A program made the translations under genes and the position numbers. A DNA stretch of 64,000 bases. Source: Mesorhizobium ciceri WSM4083 (GTDB lineage Bacteria; Pseudomonadota; Alphaproteobacteria; Rhizobiales; Rhizobiaceae). Under the pieces are notes generated by a model that was not told the origin of the DNA, ran no database searches, and was given only the letters and a program-made list of their open reading frames with translations. Location: contig NZ_JAFG01000004.1 in NCBI RefSeq assembly GCF_000519305.1, positions 434,001 to 498,000 on the forward strand. The letters are read 5' to 3'. Positions 48,791 to 57,599 of this stretch are shown here, piece by piece; the first letter of the stretch is position 1, and every line of letters begins with the position of its first letter.

Positions 48791-49912
48791 ATGGCGACAG
48801 GCTACGTTTTTCACGAACAGCTGATGTGGCACGACACCGGCTCCAGTGCCGACATGATGCCGCCCGGCCGTTTCGTGGAACCCGGCCGCCATCTGGAATC
48901 TCCCGGTTCGAAGCGCCGGCTGAACAACCTCATCCAGGTCAGCGGCCTGTCGCGCCATCTCGTCCCGATCATCCCCGAACCGGTCTCGGTCGAGGACCTG
49001 CTGCGCGTCCACACGCAACGCCATGTCGACGATATCCGCATGCTCAGCGAGCGGGGCTCCGGTTTCGCCGGGCCGCAGGCGCCGATCGGTCTCAACAGTT
49101 TCGATATCGCCCTGCTGTCGGCCGGCACCACCTATGCCGCCATGCGCGCCGTGCTGACAGGGCGCGTCGACAATGCCTATGCGCTGGCGCGGCCGCCGGG
49201 GCACCATGCCGAGCCCGACCAGGCGATGGGCAACTGCCTGTTCTCCAACATCGGCGTCGCTGTCCGCCGGCTGCAGCATGAAGGCCTGCTTGGCCGGGCC
49301 GCGGTGGTCGACTGGGATGTGCACCATGGCAACGGCACCGAGACGGTGTTCTATTCCGACCCGTCGGTGCTGACCATTTCCCTGCATCAGGACAATCTCT
49401 ACCCGACCGGGCGCGGTGCGCTGGCCGACAACGGGAAAGATGCCGGTGAAGGCTACAACATCAACATCCCGCTGCCGGCCGGCAGCGGGACCGGCGCCTA
49501 TGAAGCGACCTTCGACCGCGTCGTCGCGCCGGCGCTGCGCGCCTACAGACCGGACCTCGTCATCGTCGCCTCCGGTTTCGACGCGTCCGGCTTCGATCCG
49601 CTCGGCCGCATGATGCTCAACAGCGAATGCTTCAGGCGGCTCGCCGCGCGCATGGTGGCGCTGGCCGCCGAAACTTCGCAAGGGCGCCTGATGATGACCC
49701 ATGAGGGCGGCTACTCCGAGGGCTATGTACCGTTCTGCGGCCATGCCGTCATCGAGACTCTGGCCAACCATCGCACCGAAGTGGTCGACCCGTTGTCGGA
49801 GCATATCGACGACTGGGCGGGGCAGGATCTGCAGTCGCATCAGGCCGCGGTGATCGATGCCGCCGAAGGCCTGCTCGCCGGCCTGCGCCAACGTCTCGCC
49901 AGTGCGGCCTGA
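48791..49912 (+). CDS. Histone-deacetylase-family hydrolase, acetylpolyamine amidohydrolase-like
   Basis: The 373-residue zinc hydrolase of the HDAC/acetylpolyamine amidohydrolase family has the His pair in PPGHHAEP (138-139), Zn ligands Asp176 and His178 in DWDVHHGNGT, and a third Asp expected in SGFDASGFDPLG. GAGG precedes the ATG at 48791. It likely removes an acyl group from an amine in the cytoplasm. It is 4 bases from the LIV permease gene, so its substrate is plausibly imported by that system. Confidence 0.87.
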   Translation: MATGYVFHEQLMWHDTGSSADMMPPGRFVEPGRHLESPGSKRRLNNLIQVSGLSRHLVPIIPEPVSVEDLLRVHTQRHVDDIRMLSERGSGFAGPQAPIGLNSFDIALLSAGTTYAAMRAVLTGRVDNAYALARPPGHHAEPDQAMGNCLFSNIGVAVRRLQHEGLLGRAAVVDWDVHHGNGTETVFYSDPSVLTISLHQDNLYPTGRGALADNGKDAGEGYNINIPLPAGSGTGAYEATFDRVVAPALRAYRPDLVIVASGFDASGFDPLGRMMLNSECFRRLAARMVALAAETSQGRLMMTHEGGYSEGYVPFCGHAVIETLANHRTEVVDPLSEHIDDWAGQDLQSHQAAVIDAAEGLLAGLRQRLASAA

Positions 49913-49916
49913 CGCG

Positions 49917-50774
49917 ATGGATTTTGTCGTCACCACGCTTCTCAACGCGCTGACGCTGATCAGCATCCTGATGCTGGTCGGGCTCGGGCTGGCGATCAGC
50001 TTCGGGCTGATGAACGTGACCAATTTGGCGCATGGCGAGTTCGTCACGGTCGGCGCTTTCGCCGTCTATTTCGTGCAGAGCATGGGCGGCTCGTTCTGGC
50101 TGGGCCTGGCCGCGGCGCCCATTGCCGGCGCGGTGGTCGGCTGTATCCTCGAATTCGCCATCATCCGCCATCTCTATTCCAGACCTGTCTCGACCGTGCT
50201 CGCCACCTGGGGCGTCAGCCTGATCCTGCAGCAAGGGCTGGAACTGACCTTCGGCCTCGGCGCCAAGCCGGTGACGCCGCCGATCGAGGGCACGCTCGAC
50301 CTCGTCTTCACCGTCTATCCGGCCTACCGGCTGATCCTGATCGGCATCGCCATGCTGACCTTGCTCGGCGTCATCCTGCTGATCAGCCGGACGTCCTTCG
50401 GCCTCGACATCCGCACCGTCATCCAGAACCGCGAGATGGCCGAGGGCGTCGGCATCAACACGCGGCGTACCTACGCTATCGCCTTCACCTTCGGCGCAGC
50501 CATCGCCGGGCTTGCCGGCGGACTGGTCGCGCCACTGGCGATCGTGCTGCCGCAGATGGGGGTGAACTATCTCGCCAACGCCTTCTTCGTCGTCATCGTC
50601 GGCGGCGTCGGCTCGATCGGCGGCCTCGTCGCCGGCAGCGTCTTTGTCGGCGGGCTGACCAGCATCCTCAATTATCAGATCTCGCCGTCGCTGGCGCAGG
50701 CGATCGTGCTGCTGGCGGCCATCGTCGCTGTCCGGCTGCGACCCAACGGCCTGTTCAACGGAGCGTCGCGATGA
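49917..50774 (+). CDS. LIV-type ABC permease, LivH type
   Basis: The 285-residue inner-membrane permease has the LivH motif MNVTNLAHGEFVTVGA near residues 32-47 and the ATPase-contact loop QNREMAEGVGINTRRTY. About eight hydrophobic segments are present. The gene follows the deacetylase-like gene by 4 bases and overlaps the LivM-type gene by 4 bases. Confidence 0.92.
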   Translation: MDFVVTTLLNALTLISILMLVGLGLAISFGLMNVTNLAHGEFVTVGAFAVYFVQSMGGSFWLGLAAAPIAGAVVGCILEFAIIRHLYSRPVSTVLATWGVSLILQQGLELTFGLGAKPVTPPIEGTLDLVFTVYPAYRLILIGIAMLTLLGVILLISRTSFGLDIRTVIQNREMAEGVGINTRRTYAIAFTFGAAIAGLAGGLVAPLAIVLPQMGVNYLANAFFVVIVGGVGSIGGLVAGSVFVGGLTSILNYQISPSLAQAIVLLAAIVAVRLRPNGLFNGASR

Positions 50775-51757
50775 TCGCCCGCGACCGCAACTGGCTGCTG
50801 ATCTTCGCCATCTGCGTGGCGCTCGCGGTCGTCTATCCGCTCTTTGCCGGCGGCTATCAGCTGACGGTGATCCGCGACGCGCTGATCTTCGGCCTGTTCG
50901 CGGCGAGCCTCGACTTCTTCTGGGGCCGCACCGGAATCCTGTGTTTCGGCCACGCCGCCTTCTTCGGCATCGGCGGCTACATCATGGCGCTGGTTACGCT
51001 CAATGATGCCATCCCCTTCGGAAGCCTGCTCGGCATCATCGGTGCGGTGGCGGGTGCGGCCTTCGTCGCCGCTATCATCGGCTACTTCCTGTTCTTCGGC
51101 GGCATTCGTGGCAGCTATTTCACCATCGTCACGCTGGCGATGGGCGTCATCTGCCAGCAGGCCGCGGTTTCGTGGAGTTCGGTCACCGGCGGCGACAGCG
51201 GCCTGATCGGCATCCCGCCGATCGAGTTCGATCTTGGCAGCCTGCACATCGATCTCAGCCAGGACCTGCCCAGCTACATCTTCGTCTCGGCCATAGTCGC
51301 CGTGACGGTGCTGGCGCTGTGGTCGATCAGCCGCGGTCGCTGGGGCACGGTGCTGACCGCCATTCAAGACAATGAAGTCCGGGCGGCCGCGCTCGGCCAC
51401 AATGCGCCGTTGCGGCTGCTCGTTACTTTCGTCCTGTCGGCGGCGATCGCCGGACTTGCCGGCGCGCTCTATGTCTGCATGGCAGGACTGGTGGCGCCCG
51501 ACCTGTCCGGACTGCTCCTGTCGACGGAGGTGATCGTCTGGGTGGCGGTCGGCGGGCGCGGCACGCTGCTTGGGCCGGTGCTCGGCGCCATCTTCATCCA
51601 GCGTGCGCAGCAGACCATCAGCAGCTTCAACCCGAGCCTGTGGCCGCTATTGCTCGGCTGCGTCTTCGTCATCATCGTCTTCGTCCTGCCGGACGGCATC
51701 CTGTCGATCTACGCGCGACTGAAAGCCCTGTTCAAAGGCGGGAGGCGCGCACAATGA
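50771..51757 (+). CDS. LIV-type ABC permease, LivM type
   Basis: The 328-residue permease has the LivM element GRTGILCFGHAAFFGIGGY near residues 54-72 and the loop AIQDNEVRAAALGHN that contacts the ATPase. It overlaps the upstream permease and downstream ATPase genes by 4 bases each. It forms the channel with the LivH-type protein. Confidence 0.92.
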   Translation: MIARDRNWLLIFAICVALAVVYPLFAGGYQLTVIRDALIFGLFAASLDFFWGRTGILCFGHAAFFGIGGYIMALVTLNDAIPFGSLLGIIGAVAGAAFVAAIIGYFLFFGGIRGSYFTIVTLAMGVICQQAAVSWSSVTGGDSGLIGIPPIEFDLGSLHIDLSQDLPSYIFVSAIVAVTVLALWSISRGRWGTVLTAIQDNEVRAAALGHNAPLRLLVTFVLSAAIAGLAGALYVCMAGLVAPDLSGLLLSTEVIVWVAVGGRGTLLGPVLGAIFIQRAQQTISSFNPSLWPLLLGCVFVIIVFVLPDGILSIYARLKALFKGGRRAQ

Positions 51758-52458
51758 GCGACATCCTGCTGCAGGCTGAAAATGTCGGTATCCGCTTTGG
51801 CGGACTGCAGGCGCTGGAGGCCCTGAACCTCACCGTACGCGACAAGGAACTCTGCTGCATCATCGGCCCGAACGGCGCCGGCAAAAGCACCTTCCTCAAT
51901 GTGCTGACCGGTACACTGCGCCCGACCAGCGGCAGCGTGCGCTTCCTCGGCCACGACATAGCCGGCCTGCCGCTGCACCGCATCGCCCGGCTCGGCATTG
52001 CGCGAAAATTCCAGATCCCGTCCGTCTTCCCGAGCCTCTCGGTGGAGGACAATCTGAAAGTCGCGCGTTGGGGCGCGCCCTCGCCTGTCCGGCCGGTTGG
52101 CGAACTGTTGGAACTGGTCGCGCTCGGCAACCGCGCCGCCACACTGGCCGGCGAACTCGCGCACGGCCAGAAGCAATGGCTGGAGATCGGCATGGCGCTG
52201 GCAATCGAGCCGAGGCTTCTGTTGCTCGATGAGCCTACCGCCGGCATGACGCCGCAGGAAACGCTGGCGACGGCCGACATGCTGCTGCGGCTCAAGGGCG
52301 AGTTCTCGATCGTTGCCGTCGAGCACGACATCCGCTTCGTGCGGGCGCTGAACTGCGAGACGCTGGTGCTGCACCAGGGACGCCGGCTGCGCAGCGGCCC
52401 TTTCCATGACATCGAGACCGACGAGATGGTCCGCGATGTCTATCTGGGGAGGCGCTGA
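51754..52458 (+). CDS. LIV-type ABC ATPase, LivG type
   Basis: The 234-residue ATPase has Walker A GPNGAGKST, a LivG-type IARKFQIPSVFPSLSV element after the Q-loop, and Walker B LLLDEPTAGMTPQ. The signature motif reads LAHGQKQWLEIGMAL rather than LSGGQ, as in the UrtD-like subgroup linked to urea and amide importers. GGGAGG precedes the ATG. It ends two bases before the LivF-type start. Confidence 0.9.
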   Translation: MSDILLQAENVGIRFGGLQALEALNLTVRDKELCCIIGPNGAGKSTFLNVLTGTLRPTSGSVRFLGHDIAGLPLHRIARLGIARKFQIPSVFPSLSVEDNLKVARWGAPSPVRPVGELLELVALGNRAATLAGELAHGQKQWLEIGMALAIEPRLLLLDEPTAGMTPQETLATADMLLRLKGEFSIVAVEHDIRFVRALNCETLVLHQGRRLRSGPFHDIETDEMVRDVYLGRR

Positions 52459-52460
52459 CC

Positions 52461-53162
52461 ATGCTGCGGACACTTGCGGTCTCGGCCGGCTACGGCCTGC
52501 TTCCGGTGCTGAACGGCATCGACCTCAGTGTCGCACCCGGCGAGGTCGTCGGCCTGCTCGGCCGCAACGGCGCCGGCAAGACGACGCTGCTGCGCGTCAT
52601 CGCCGGCGGCTTGCGGGCGAGCGGTGGCGCGGTGGTTCTCGGCGACAGGGACCTTACCAACGCGCCGGCTTTCCGCCGGGCGCGCGCAGGCATCGCGCAT
52701 GTGCCACAGGGGCGCGGGATCTTCAACCAGCTGACCGTGCGGCAGAACCTGGAGGTCGGCACCCGCGCCGCCAAGGACCGTGGCGACGGCGGCATCCCGG
52801 CCGACATCTTCGGCTATTTTCCGATCCTGCGCGAACGCGAAGCGCAGGTCGCCGGCACGCTTTCGGGTGGCCAGCAGCAGATGCTGGCGATCGGCCGCGC
52901 ATTGTGCGGCCTGCCGTCGGTGCTGCTGCTCGACGAGCCCTCTGAAGGCATCCAGCCGAACATCGTGCAATCGATCGCCGAACTGGTGCCGCGCATCGCC
53001 CGCGAGCGTGGCATCGCGATCGTTCTGGTCGAGCAGAATCTCGATCTCGTTCTCAAGGCATCGGACCGTTGTCTGGTGATGGAGAAGGGCAGGATCGTCC
53101 ATGAAGGCGCGCCGGAGGCGTTCGCCGACGAGACCCTGCTGAAGGACCTGTTGGCTTTGTAG
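52461..53162 (+). CDS. LIV-type ABC ATPase, LivF type
   Basis: The 233-residue ATPase has Walker A GRNGAGKTT, signature LSGGQQQMLAIGRAL and Walker B LLDEPSEGIQP. The SEGIQPNIV variant is typical of UrtE-like proteins. With the UrtD-like partner this suggests an amide, short-chain amine or urea-like solute instead of leucine. It is followed by the binding-protein gene after 42 bases. Confidence 0.9.
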   Translation: MLRTLAVSAGYGLLPVLNGIDLSVAPGEVVGLLGRNGAGKTTLLRVIAGGLRASGGAVVLGDRDLTNAPAFRRARAGIAHVPQGRGIFNQLTVRQNLEVGTRAAKDRGDGGIPADIFGYFPILREREAQVAGTLSGGQQQMLAIGRALCGLPSVLLLDEPSEGIQPNIVQSIAELVPRIARERGIAIVLVEQNLDLVLKASDRCLVMEKGRIVHEGAPEAFADETLLKDLLAL

Positions 53163-53204
53163 GGCGTGCATGGGGCGCGTCTGGGACTGGAAGGGAACAC
53201 AACA

Positions 53205-54374
53205 ATGATAAGCAGAAGAACTGTCTTGAAATCCGGCGGCGCCGCGGCCGCCTTTGCCATCGTCGGCGCGCCGTCAATCCTGCGCGCCGCCGACACCGTC
53301 AAGGTCGGCCTGTCGATCCCGATCACCGGACTACAGGCGATCCTCGGCGAGACGCTGCTCAATTGCTACAAGCTGGCCGCCGCCGAACTCAACGCCGCCA
53401 ACGGCATTGGCGGACGCCAGGTCGAACTCATCATCGAGGACAACCAGACCACGACCAAGGGCTCCATAGACAAGGCGCGCAAGCTCATCAACGAAGACAA
53501 GGTCGACGTGATCATGGGCACGATCATTTCGCCGGAGCGCAGTGCGACACTATCGGTGACATCGAAGGCCAAGAAGCTGTTCTTCTACCCGACCAATTTC
53601 GAGGGCGGCGAATGCAACCGCTACTTCGTCGCCACCGGCCCGATCCCGATGCAGCAGGTCGACCCGATGATGCCATGGGTGGCCGAGACCCTCGGCAAGA
53701 CGATCTATGTCATGGCCTCGGACTATGCCTGGCCGCAGAAAATGACCGAGGCGATCACGGCGGCCTATGAGAAAGCCGGCGGCAAGATCATCGGCGCCGA
53801 CTACTATCCGTTCGGCACCACCGATTTCGGCCCGGCCTTCCAGAAGATCAAGTCGCTGAAGCCCGATGTCGTCTGGTCGATGGTGGTCGGCAACGACGCC
53901 GTCACCCAGCTCAAGCAGTATCGCAGCTTCGACATCAAGCAGCCGCTGATCGCGCCGCTCGATGAGGTCTTCAACAAGGACGCTCTGCCGCCCGGCGTCG
54001 CGGCAGGGACCTACGCGCCGCAGCCCTACTGGATGGCGCTCGACAACCCGGTCAACAAGAAGTTCATCTCGAGCTTCCGCGAAAAGTTCGGCCAGGAGAA
54101 AATGGTCAACGGCATCGGCGAGGCCGGCTACAACGGCCTGCATCTCTACGCGCTGGCCGCCGAGAAGGCCGGATCGCTGAAGGACGACGATGTGCTGGCG
54201 GCGCTGCCGTCGATCGAATTCGACGCACCGCAAGGCAAGATCCGCGTTGACGCCACCAACAACCACACACTGTGCCATTCCTATGTGGGCAAGGCGGCGG
54301 CCGACGGCATCGGCTACGAAATCGTCAAGGATTTCGGCACCATCGCGCCGGTCACGCCTTACTGCAAGGTGTAG
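53205..54374 (+). CDS. UrtA/AmiC-type ABC substrate-binding protein
   Basis: The 389-residue periplasmic binding protein has a Tat-type signal (SRRTVLK at residues 3-9) and a cleavage region ILRAADTV near residue 30. The mature part matches the Peripla_BP_5 urea/amide group (VGLSIPITGLQAILGE, NQTTTKGSIDKA). ATG 53205 has GGAAGGGAA upstream. It ends the operon of deacetylase-like enzyme and LIV/Urt importer. Ligand could be an acylated amine or amide, inferred from context. Confidence 0.9.
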   Translation: MISRRTVLKSGGAAAAFAIVGAPSILRAADTVKVGLSIPITGLQAILGETLLNCYKLAAAELNAANGIGGRQVELIIEDNQTTTKGSIDKARKLINEDKVDVIMGTIISPERSATLSVTSKAKKLFFYPTNFEGGECNRYFVATGPIPMQQVDPMMPWVAETLGKTIYVMASDYAWPQKMTEAITAAYEKAGGKIIGADYYPFGTTDFGPAFQKIKSLKPDVVWSMVVGNDAVTQLKQYRSFDIKQPLIAPLDEVFNKDALPPGVAAGTYAPQPYWMALDNPVNKKFISSFREKFGQEKMVNGIGEAGYNGLHLYALAAEKAGSLKDDDVLAALPSIEFDAPQGKIRVDATNNHTLCHSYVGKAAADGIGYEIVKDFGTIAPVTPYCKV

Positions 54375-54393
54375 GTTCTTCCGCCCAGGCAAT

Positions 54394-54423
54394 CCTGACG
54401 GCGGCTTTGTCGCTGCCGTCAGG
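54394..54423. terminator. Terminator-like hairpin between convergent genes
   Basis: Arms 54394-54405 and 54412-54423 form a 12-bp stem with one G-U wobble and a TTTGTC loop. It lies between the convergent UrtA-type and AlsS-like genes, reaching 5 bases into the latter. Its position supports bidirectional termination. Confidence 0.6.
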
Positions 54424-56065
54424 GCGTCTGCGGCGCCGGCAGCCGCTCGCGCAGTTCGTCGACAAGCACCCTGGTGTTTTCGGAATAGTCGATGGGCACG
54501 ACGACGAGATGCACGCCGCCGCCGGTGAAGGCCTGTTCCAGCGCCGGCCGCAAGTCGGCGATCTCCGCAACCCTGGTCCCCTTGGCGCCATAGGCCTCGG
54601 CATACTTGACGAAATCGGGATTGCCGAAGATCATGCCGAAATCCGGGAACGCATCGACCGCCTGCTTCCAGCGGATCATGCCGTAGGCATGGTCTTCGAG
54701 CAGCAGGACGACGAGGTTGAGCTTGAGCCTGACGGCGGTCTCCAGTTCCTGGCTGTTCATCATGAAGCCACCGTCGCCACAGATCGCCATGACACGGCGC
54801 TGCGGATAGAGCAGTGCCGCCATCATCGCCGACGGCAAGCCCGCGCCCATGGTGGCCAGCGCATTGTCGAGCAGGATCGTGTTTGCCATGCGCGTCCGGT
54901 AGTTGCGCGCGAACCAGATCTTGTACATGCCGTTGTCGAGGGCGAGGATCCCGTCCGGCGGCATCACGGCGCGCACGTCATGCACGATGCGCTGCGGCGT
55001 GAAGCGATCTTCGGTGGCGCGCGCGGCGATCCGGCTCAGAATGCCTTCCCGCAGCGGCAGCAGCGCCTGTGCGTTGGGGATCTTGCCCTCGATGCGGTCG
55101 GCCAGCAGCGCCAGCGAAGGCCCGAGGTCGCCGACGATTTCGGCTTGCGGGAAATAGACCTGCTCGACGTCGGCTGAATGGTAGCCGACATGAATGACCT
55201 TCGGCCCCTTCGCCCCCATGATGAAGGGCGGCTTCTCCACCGTGTCGTGACCGATGGTGATGATCAGATCGGCCTGCTCGATGGCCTCGTGCACATAGTC
55301 GCGCTCCGAAAGGGCTGCCGTTCCCATATAGAGCTCCGTGCCGCCGGGCACGGTTCCCTTGCCCATCTGCGTGGTGAAGTAGGGAATTTGCGTGCGCAGC
55401 ACGAACTGCGCGACATCGGGGGTCACGCGCGGCCGCGACGCCGCCGCCCCGAACATCAGTAGCGGACGTTTGGCTTCCAGGATCATACGGGCGGCGCGAT
55501 CAAGCGCGCCGGGGCTGGCCAGCGGCAGTTCGACCGGGTGCGTCGGCACGAGTGCTACCGGTTCACACTCGGCCGCTGCAATGTCTTCCGGCAGTTCAAG
55601 ATGCACGGGGCCGGGACGCTCTTCCTGGGCGACACGGAAAGCTTCGCGCACCAGCGAGGGGATCATCTTCGGCGAGACGATCTGGCGCGACAGCTTGGTC
55701 AGCGGCTTCATCGCCGCGACGATGTCGACGATCTGGAAGCGCGCCTGCCGGGATGACAGGATGCCCTTCTGGCCGGTGATCATGATCATCGGCATCGCGC
55801 CGAGCAGCGCATAGGCCGAACCGGTCGAAAGGTTGAGCGCGCCTGGGCCAAGCGTGGTGATACACACACCCGGCTTTCCGGTAAGCCTGCCATAGGTGGC
55901 GGCCATGAAAGCGGCTGCCTGCTCGTGACGGGTCAGGATCAACTGGATCGAGGAGCGGCGGATGGATTCGACAATATCGAGATTTTCTTCGCCCGGAATG
56001 CCGAAAATCCGTTCGACCCCTTCGTTCTCAAGGGCCGCGACGAACAGATCCGAACCTTTGGTCAT
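54419..56065 (-). CDS. Acetolactate-synthase-like TPP enzyme, AlsS type
   Basis: The 548-residue thiamine-diphosphate enzyme has catalytic Glu48 (TRHEQAA) and the TPP-binding GDG at 430-432 followed by ED at 457-458. Most synthases carry NN there, but catabolic AlsS-type enzymes use Asp as the Mg ligand, so this is normal for the group. The C-terminal VVPIDYSENTR also matches AlsS. It probably condenses two pyruvates, or pyruvate with another keto acid, without a small subunit. It lies 83 bases after the Rieske oxygenase gene on the same strand. Confidence 0.85.
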   Translation of the reverse strand: MTKGSDLFVAALENEGVERIFGIPGEENLDIVESIRRSSIQLILTRHEQAAAFMAATYGRLTGKPGVCITTLGPGALNLSTGSAYALLGAMPMIMITGQKGILSSRQARFQIVDIVAAMKPLTKLSRQIVSPKMIPSLVREAFRVAQEERPGPVHLELPEDIAAAECEPVALVPTHPVELPLASPGALDRAARMILEAKRPLLMFGAAASRPRVTPDVAQFVLRTQIPYFTTQMGKGTVPGGTELYMGTAALSERDYVHEAIEQADLIITIGHDTVEKPPFIMGAKGPKVIHVGYHSADVEQVYFPQAEIVGDLGPSLALLADRIEGKIPNAQALLPLREGILSRIAARATEDRFTPQRIVHDVRAVMPPDGILALDNGMYKIWFARNYRTRMANTILLDNALATMGAGLPSAMMAALLYPQRRVMAICGDGGFMMNSQELETAVRLKLNLVVLLLEDHAYGMIRWKQAVDAFPDFGMIFGNPDFVKYAEAYGAKGTRVAEIADLRPALEQAFTGGGVHLVVVPIDYSENTRVLVDELRERLPAPQTP

Positions 56066-56148
56066 AAACCGTCTCCCGCAACATTCCGTCGGCCACCTTC
56101 ATATGGCATCGGAATGCGACGCCTCAAAGAGGCATCTTCGGCCGCGGG

Positions 56149-57486
56149 TCAGAGGCGCGTATTGCAGCTCGCCGCTTTCGGCGAAGCGAAAAGTTCCTTC
56201 GGCGCAGACCATTGGCTGATCGGCGCGCCGCGCGTGCCGGTGATCAGCGAACGCAGTTCCGACAGATAGGTCTGCACGAAGAACGAGGTCTGGCTTTCCA
56301 GCGGCGTATAGGGGCCTGGCCGGTAAGCGCGCGACATGATGCCGTCGGCATTATCCTCGGTGATCTTCTTGTCCTGCATTGTGGTGACGTCCCACATCCA
56401 GCTGATCGCATCGGCGTCGATGTCTTTTTCAGCATCCTTGTCGACGAGCCAGGTCAGGATGACGTCGGTTTCCGTGGCGCTACGCGGTATCATCTGGAAC
56501 AGCGTGACATAGTCATTGGCAGCACTTGCAAACGACAGGCGTCCGAGGCGGAAGCCGCTTTCGCCACCATCATAGGCGTGACGACCGCCCATCAGGCAAG
56601 AGACCCCCTCACCCGTATTGGATAGTGTGTTGCGGCCGGAGCCAATCGGCTTGCGGTGCATGGCAAACGGCATCGTGTCGAGGTCGCCAGCCTGCCACGC
56701 ACCCTTGTGGAACTCGGCATCGCCGATGACGCTGTGCCAGGCCTCGATTTCGTCCTGCCACGCGACTGCCTTGTCGGCGTCGCGGGTCGCGGTCACTTTG
56801 ACGTGGCCGTTGACGCGGTAATATTCGGGGTGAGCCGGCCGGCAGTGATAGCATTCGAGGAAGTTCTCGAGCACCAGCTTCCAGTTCGCCTTGGTCAGGT
56901 AATTCTTGCGCACGACGATGCGTGCACGGTCGAGGCCGTTTTCGCGCAAGCCGCCGGTCAGCCCGTCCGCGACAGGCTGGATGTCGGGCAGCGAATTGGC
57001 ATCGAGGCCGCAGAACACGAGGCCGCCGAAACTCTTGCAGGGCACGCGGTGCAGTCCCAGCGCCTCTGCATCGACGCTTGCCGGTAGATCCTGCCGTGAC
57101 TTTAGTTCGCCGGTCAGCCTGAACGACCAGGCATGATAGGGGCAGACCAGAAGCTTGCCGCGACCGTCCTTGGCGCAGAGCCGCGAGCCGCGATGGGTGC
57201 AGACATTGTAGTAGGCCGCGATGTCCTCCTCGCCGTCGCCGAAGCGCACGACGATGATCTCCTCGTCGAAAAGCTGGCGCACGATGTAGCGGCCCTTTTC
57301 AGGCACCTCGCTGGCATGGGCGACAAGCATCCATTGGCGTGGGAACCACAAGTCCCGTTCCAGCGCGAAGATCGCCGGGTCGGCATAGAAGGCCTGTTCC
57401 AGAGACCAGTCCGGACGTTGCCGGTCGATCAGCCTGACGGTCTCGCTTCTGTCGACAGGCTGGCTGTTCGGTGTGTAGGCCTGCAC
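56149..57486 (-). CDS. Rieske non-heme iron oxygenase, alpha subunit
   Basis: The 445-residue oxygenase has a Rieske center CTHRGSRLC-x10-CPYHAW (about residues 95-120) and a mononuclear iron site in ENFLECYHCRPAHPE. Glu in ECYHC sits where many oxygenases have Asp, as in carnitine and betaine demethylating types. I took GTG 57486, preceded by AGAAAGG; the frame to 57597 abuts the LysR start and lacks support. Likely reaction is demethylation or hydroxylation of a quaternary amine. No reductase subunit is seen in the window. Confidence 0.83.
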   Translation of the reverse strand: MQAYTPNSQPVDRSETVRLIDRQRPDWSLEQAFYADPAIFALERDLWFPRQWMLVAHASEVPEKGRYIVRQLFDEEIIVVRFGDGEEDIAAYYNVCTHRGSRLCAKDGRGKLLVCPYHAWSFRLTGELKSRQDLPASVDAEALGLHRVPCKSFGGLVFCGLDANSLPDIQPVADGLTGGLRENGLDRARIVVRKNYLTKANWKLVLENFLECYHCRPAHPEYYRVNGHVKVTATRDADKAVAWQDEIEAWHSVIGDAEFHKGAWQAGDLDTMPFAMHRKPIGSGRNTLSNTGEGVSCLMGGRHAYDGGESGFRLGRLSFASAANDYVTLFQMIPRSATETDVILTWLVDKDAEKDIDADAISWMWDVTTMQDKKITEDNADGIMSRAYRPGPYTPLESQTSFFVQTYLSELRSLITGTRGAPISQWSAPKELFASPKAASCNTRL

Positions 57487-57599
57487 GGCAAACACCTTTC
57501 TGCTCGCTGGCGTTAGGATGACGTTTCGATAGAGTGTGCGATGCGGAAAGGCTTGCGGCAAATACAGAAATGATAGACCTTCATATCGAAAAGGCATGA

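Noticed and set aside
54419..56065. Possible inactive TPP enzyme because NN after GDG is ED
   Set aside because: AlsS-type acetolactate synthases use Asp at this Mg-binding position, so the change is normal for the group.
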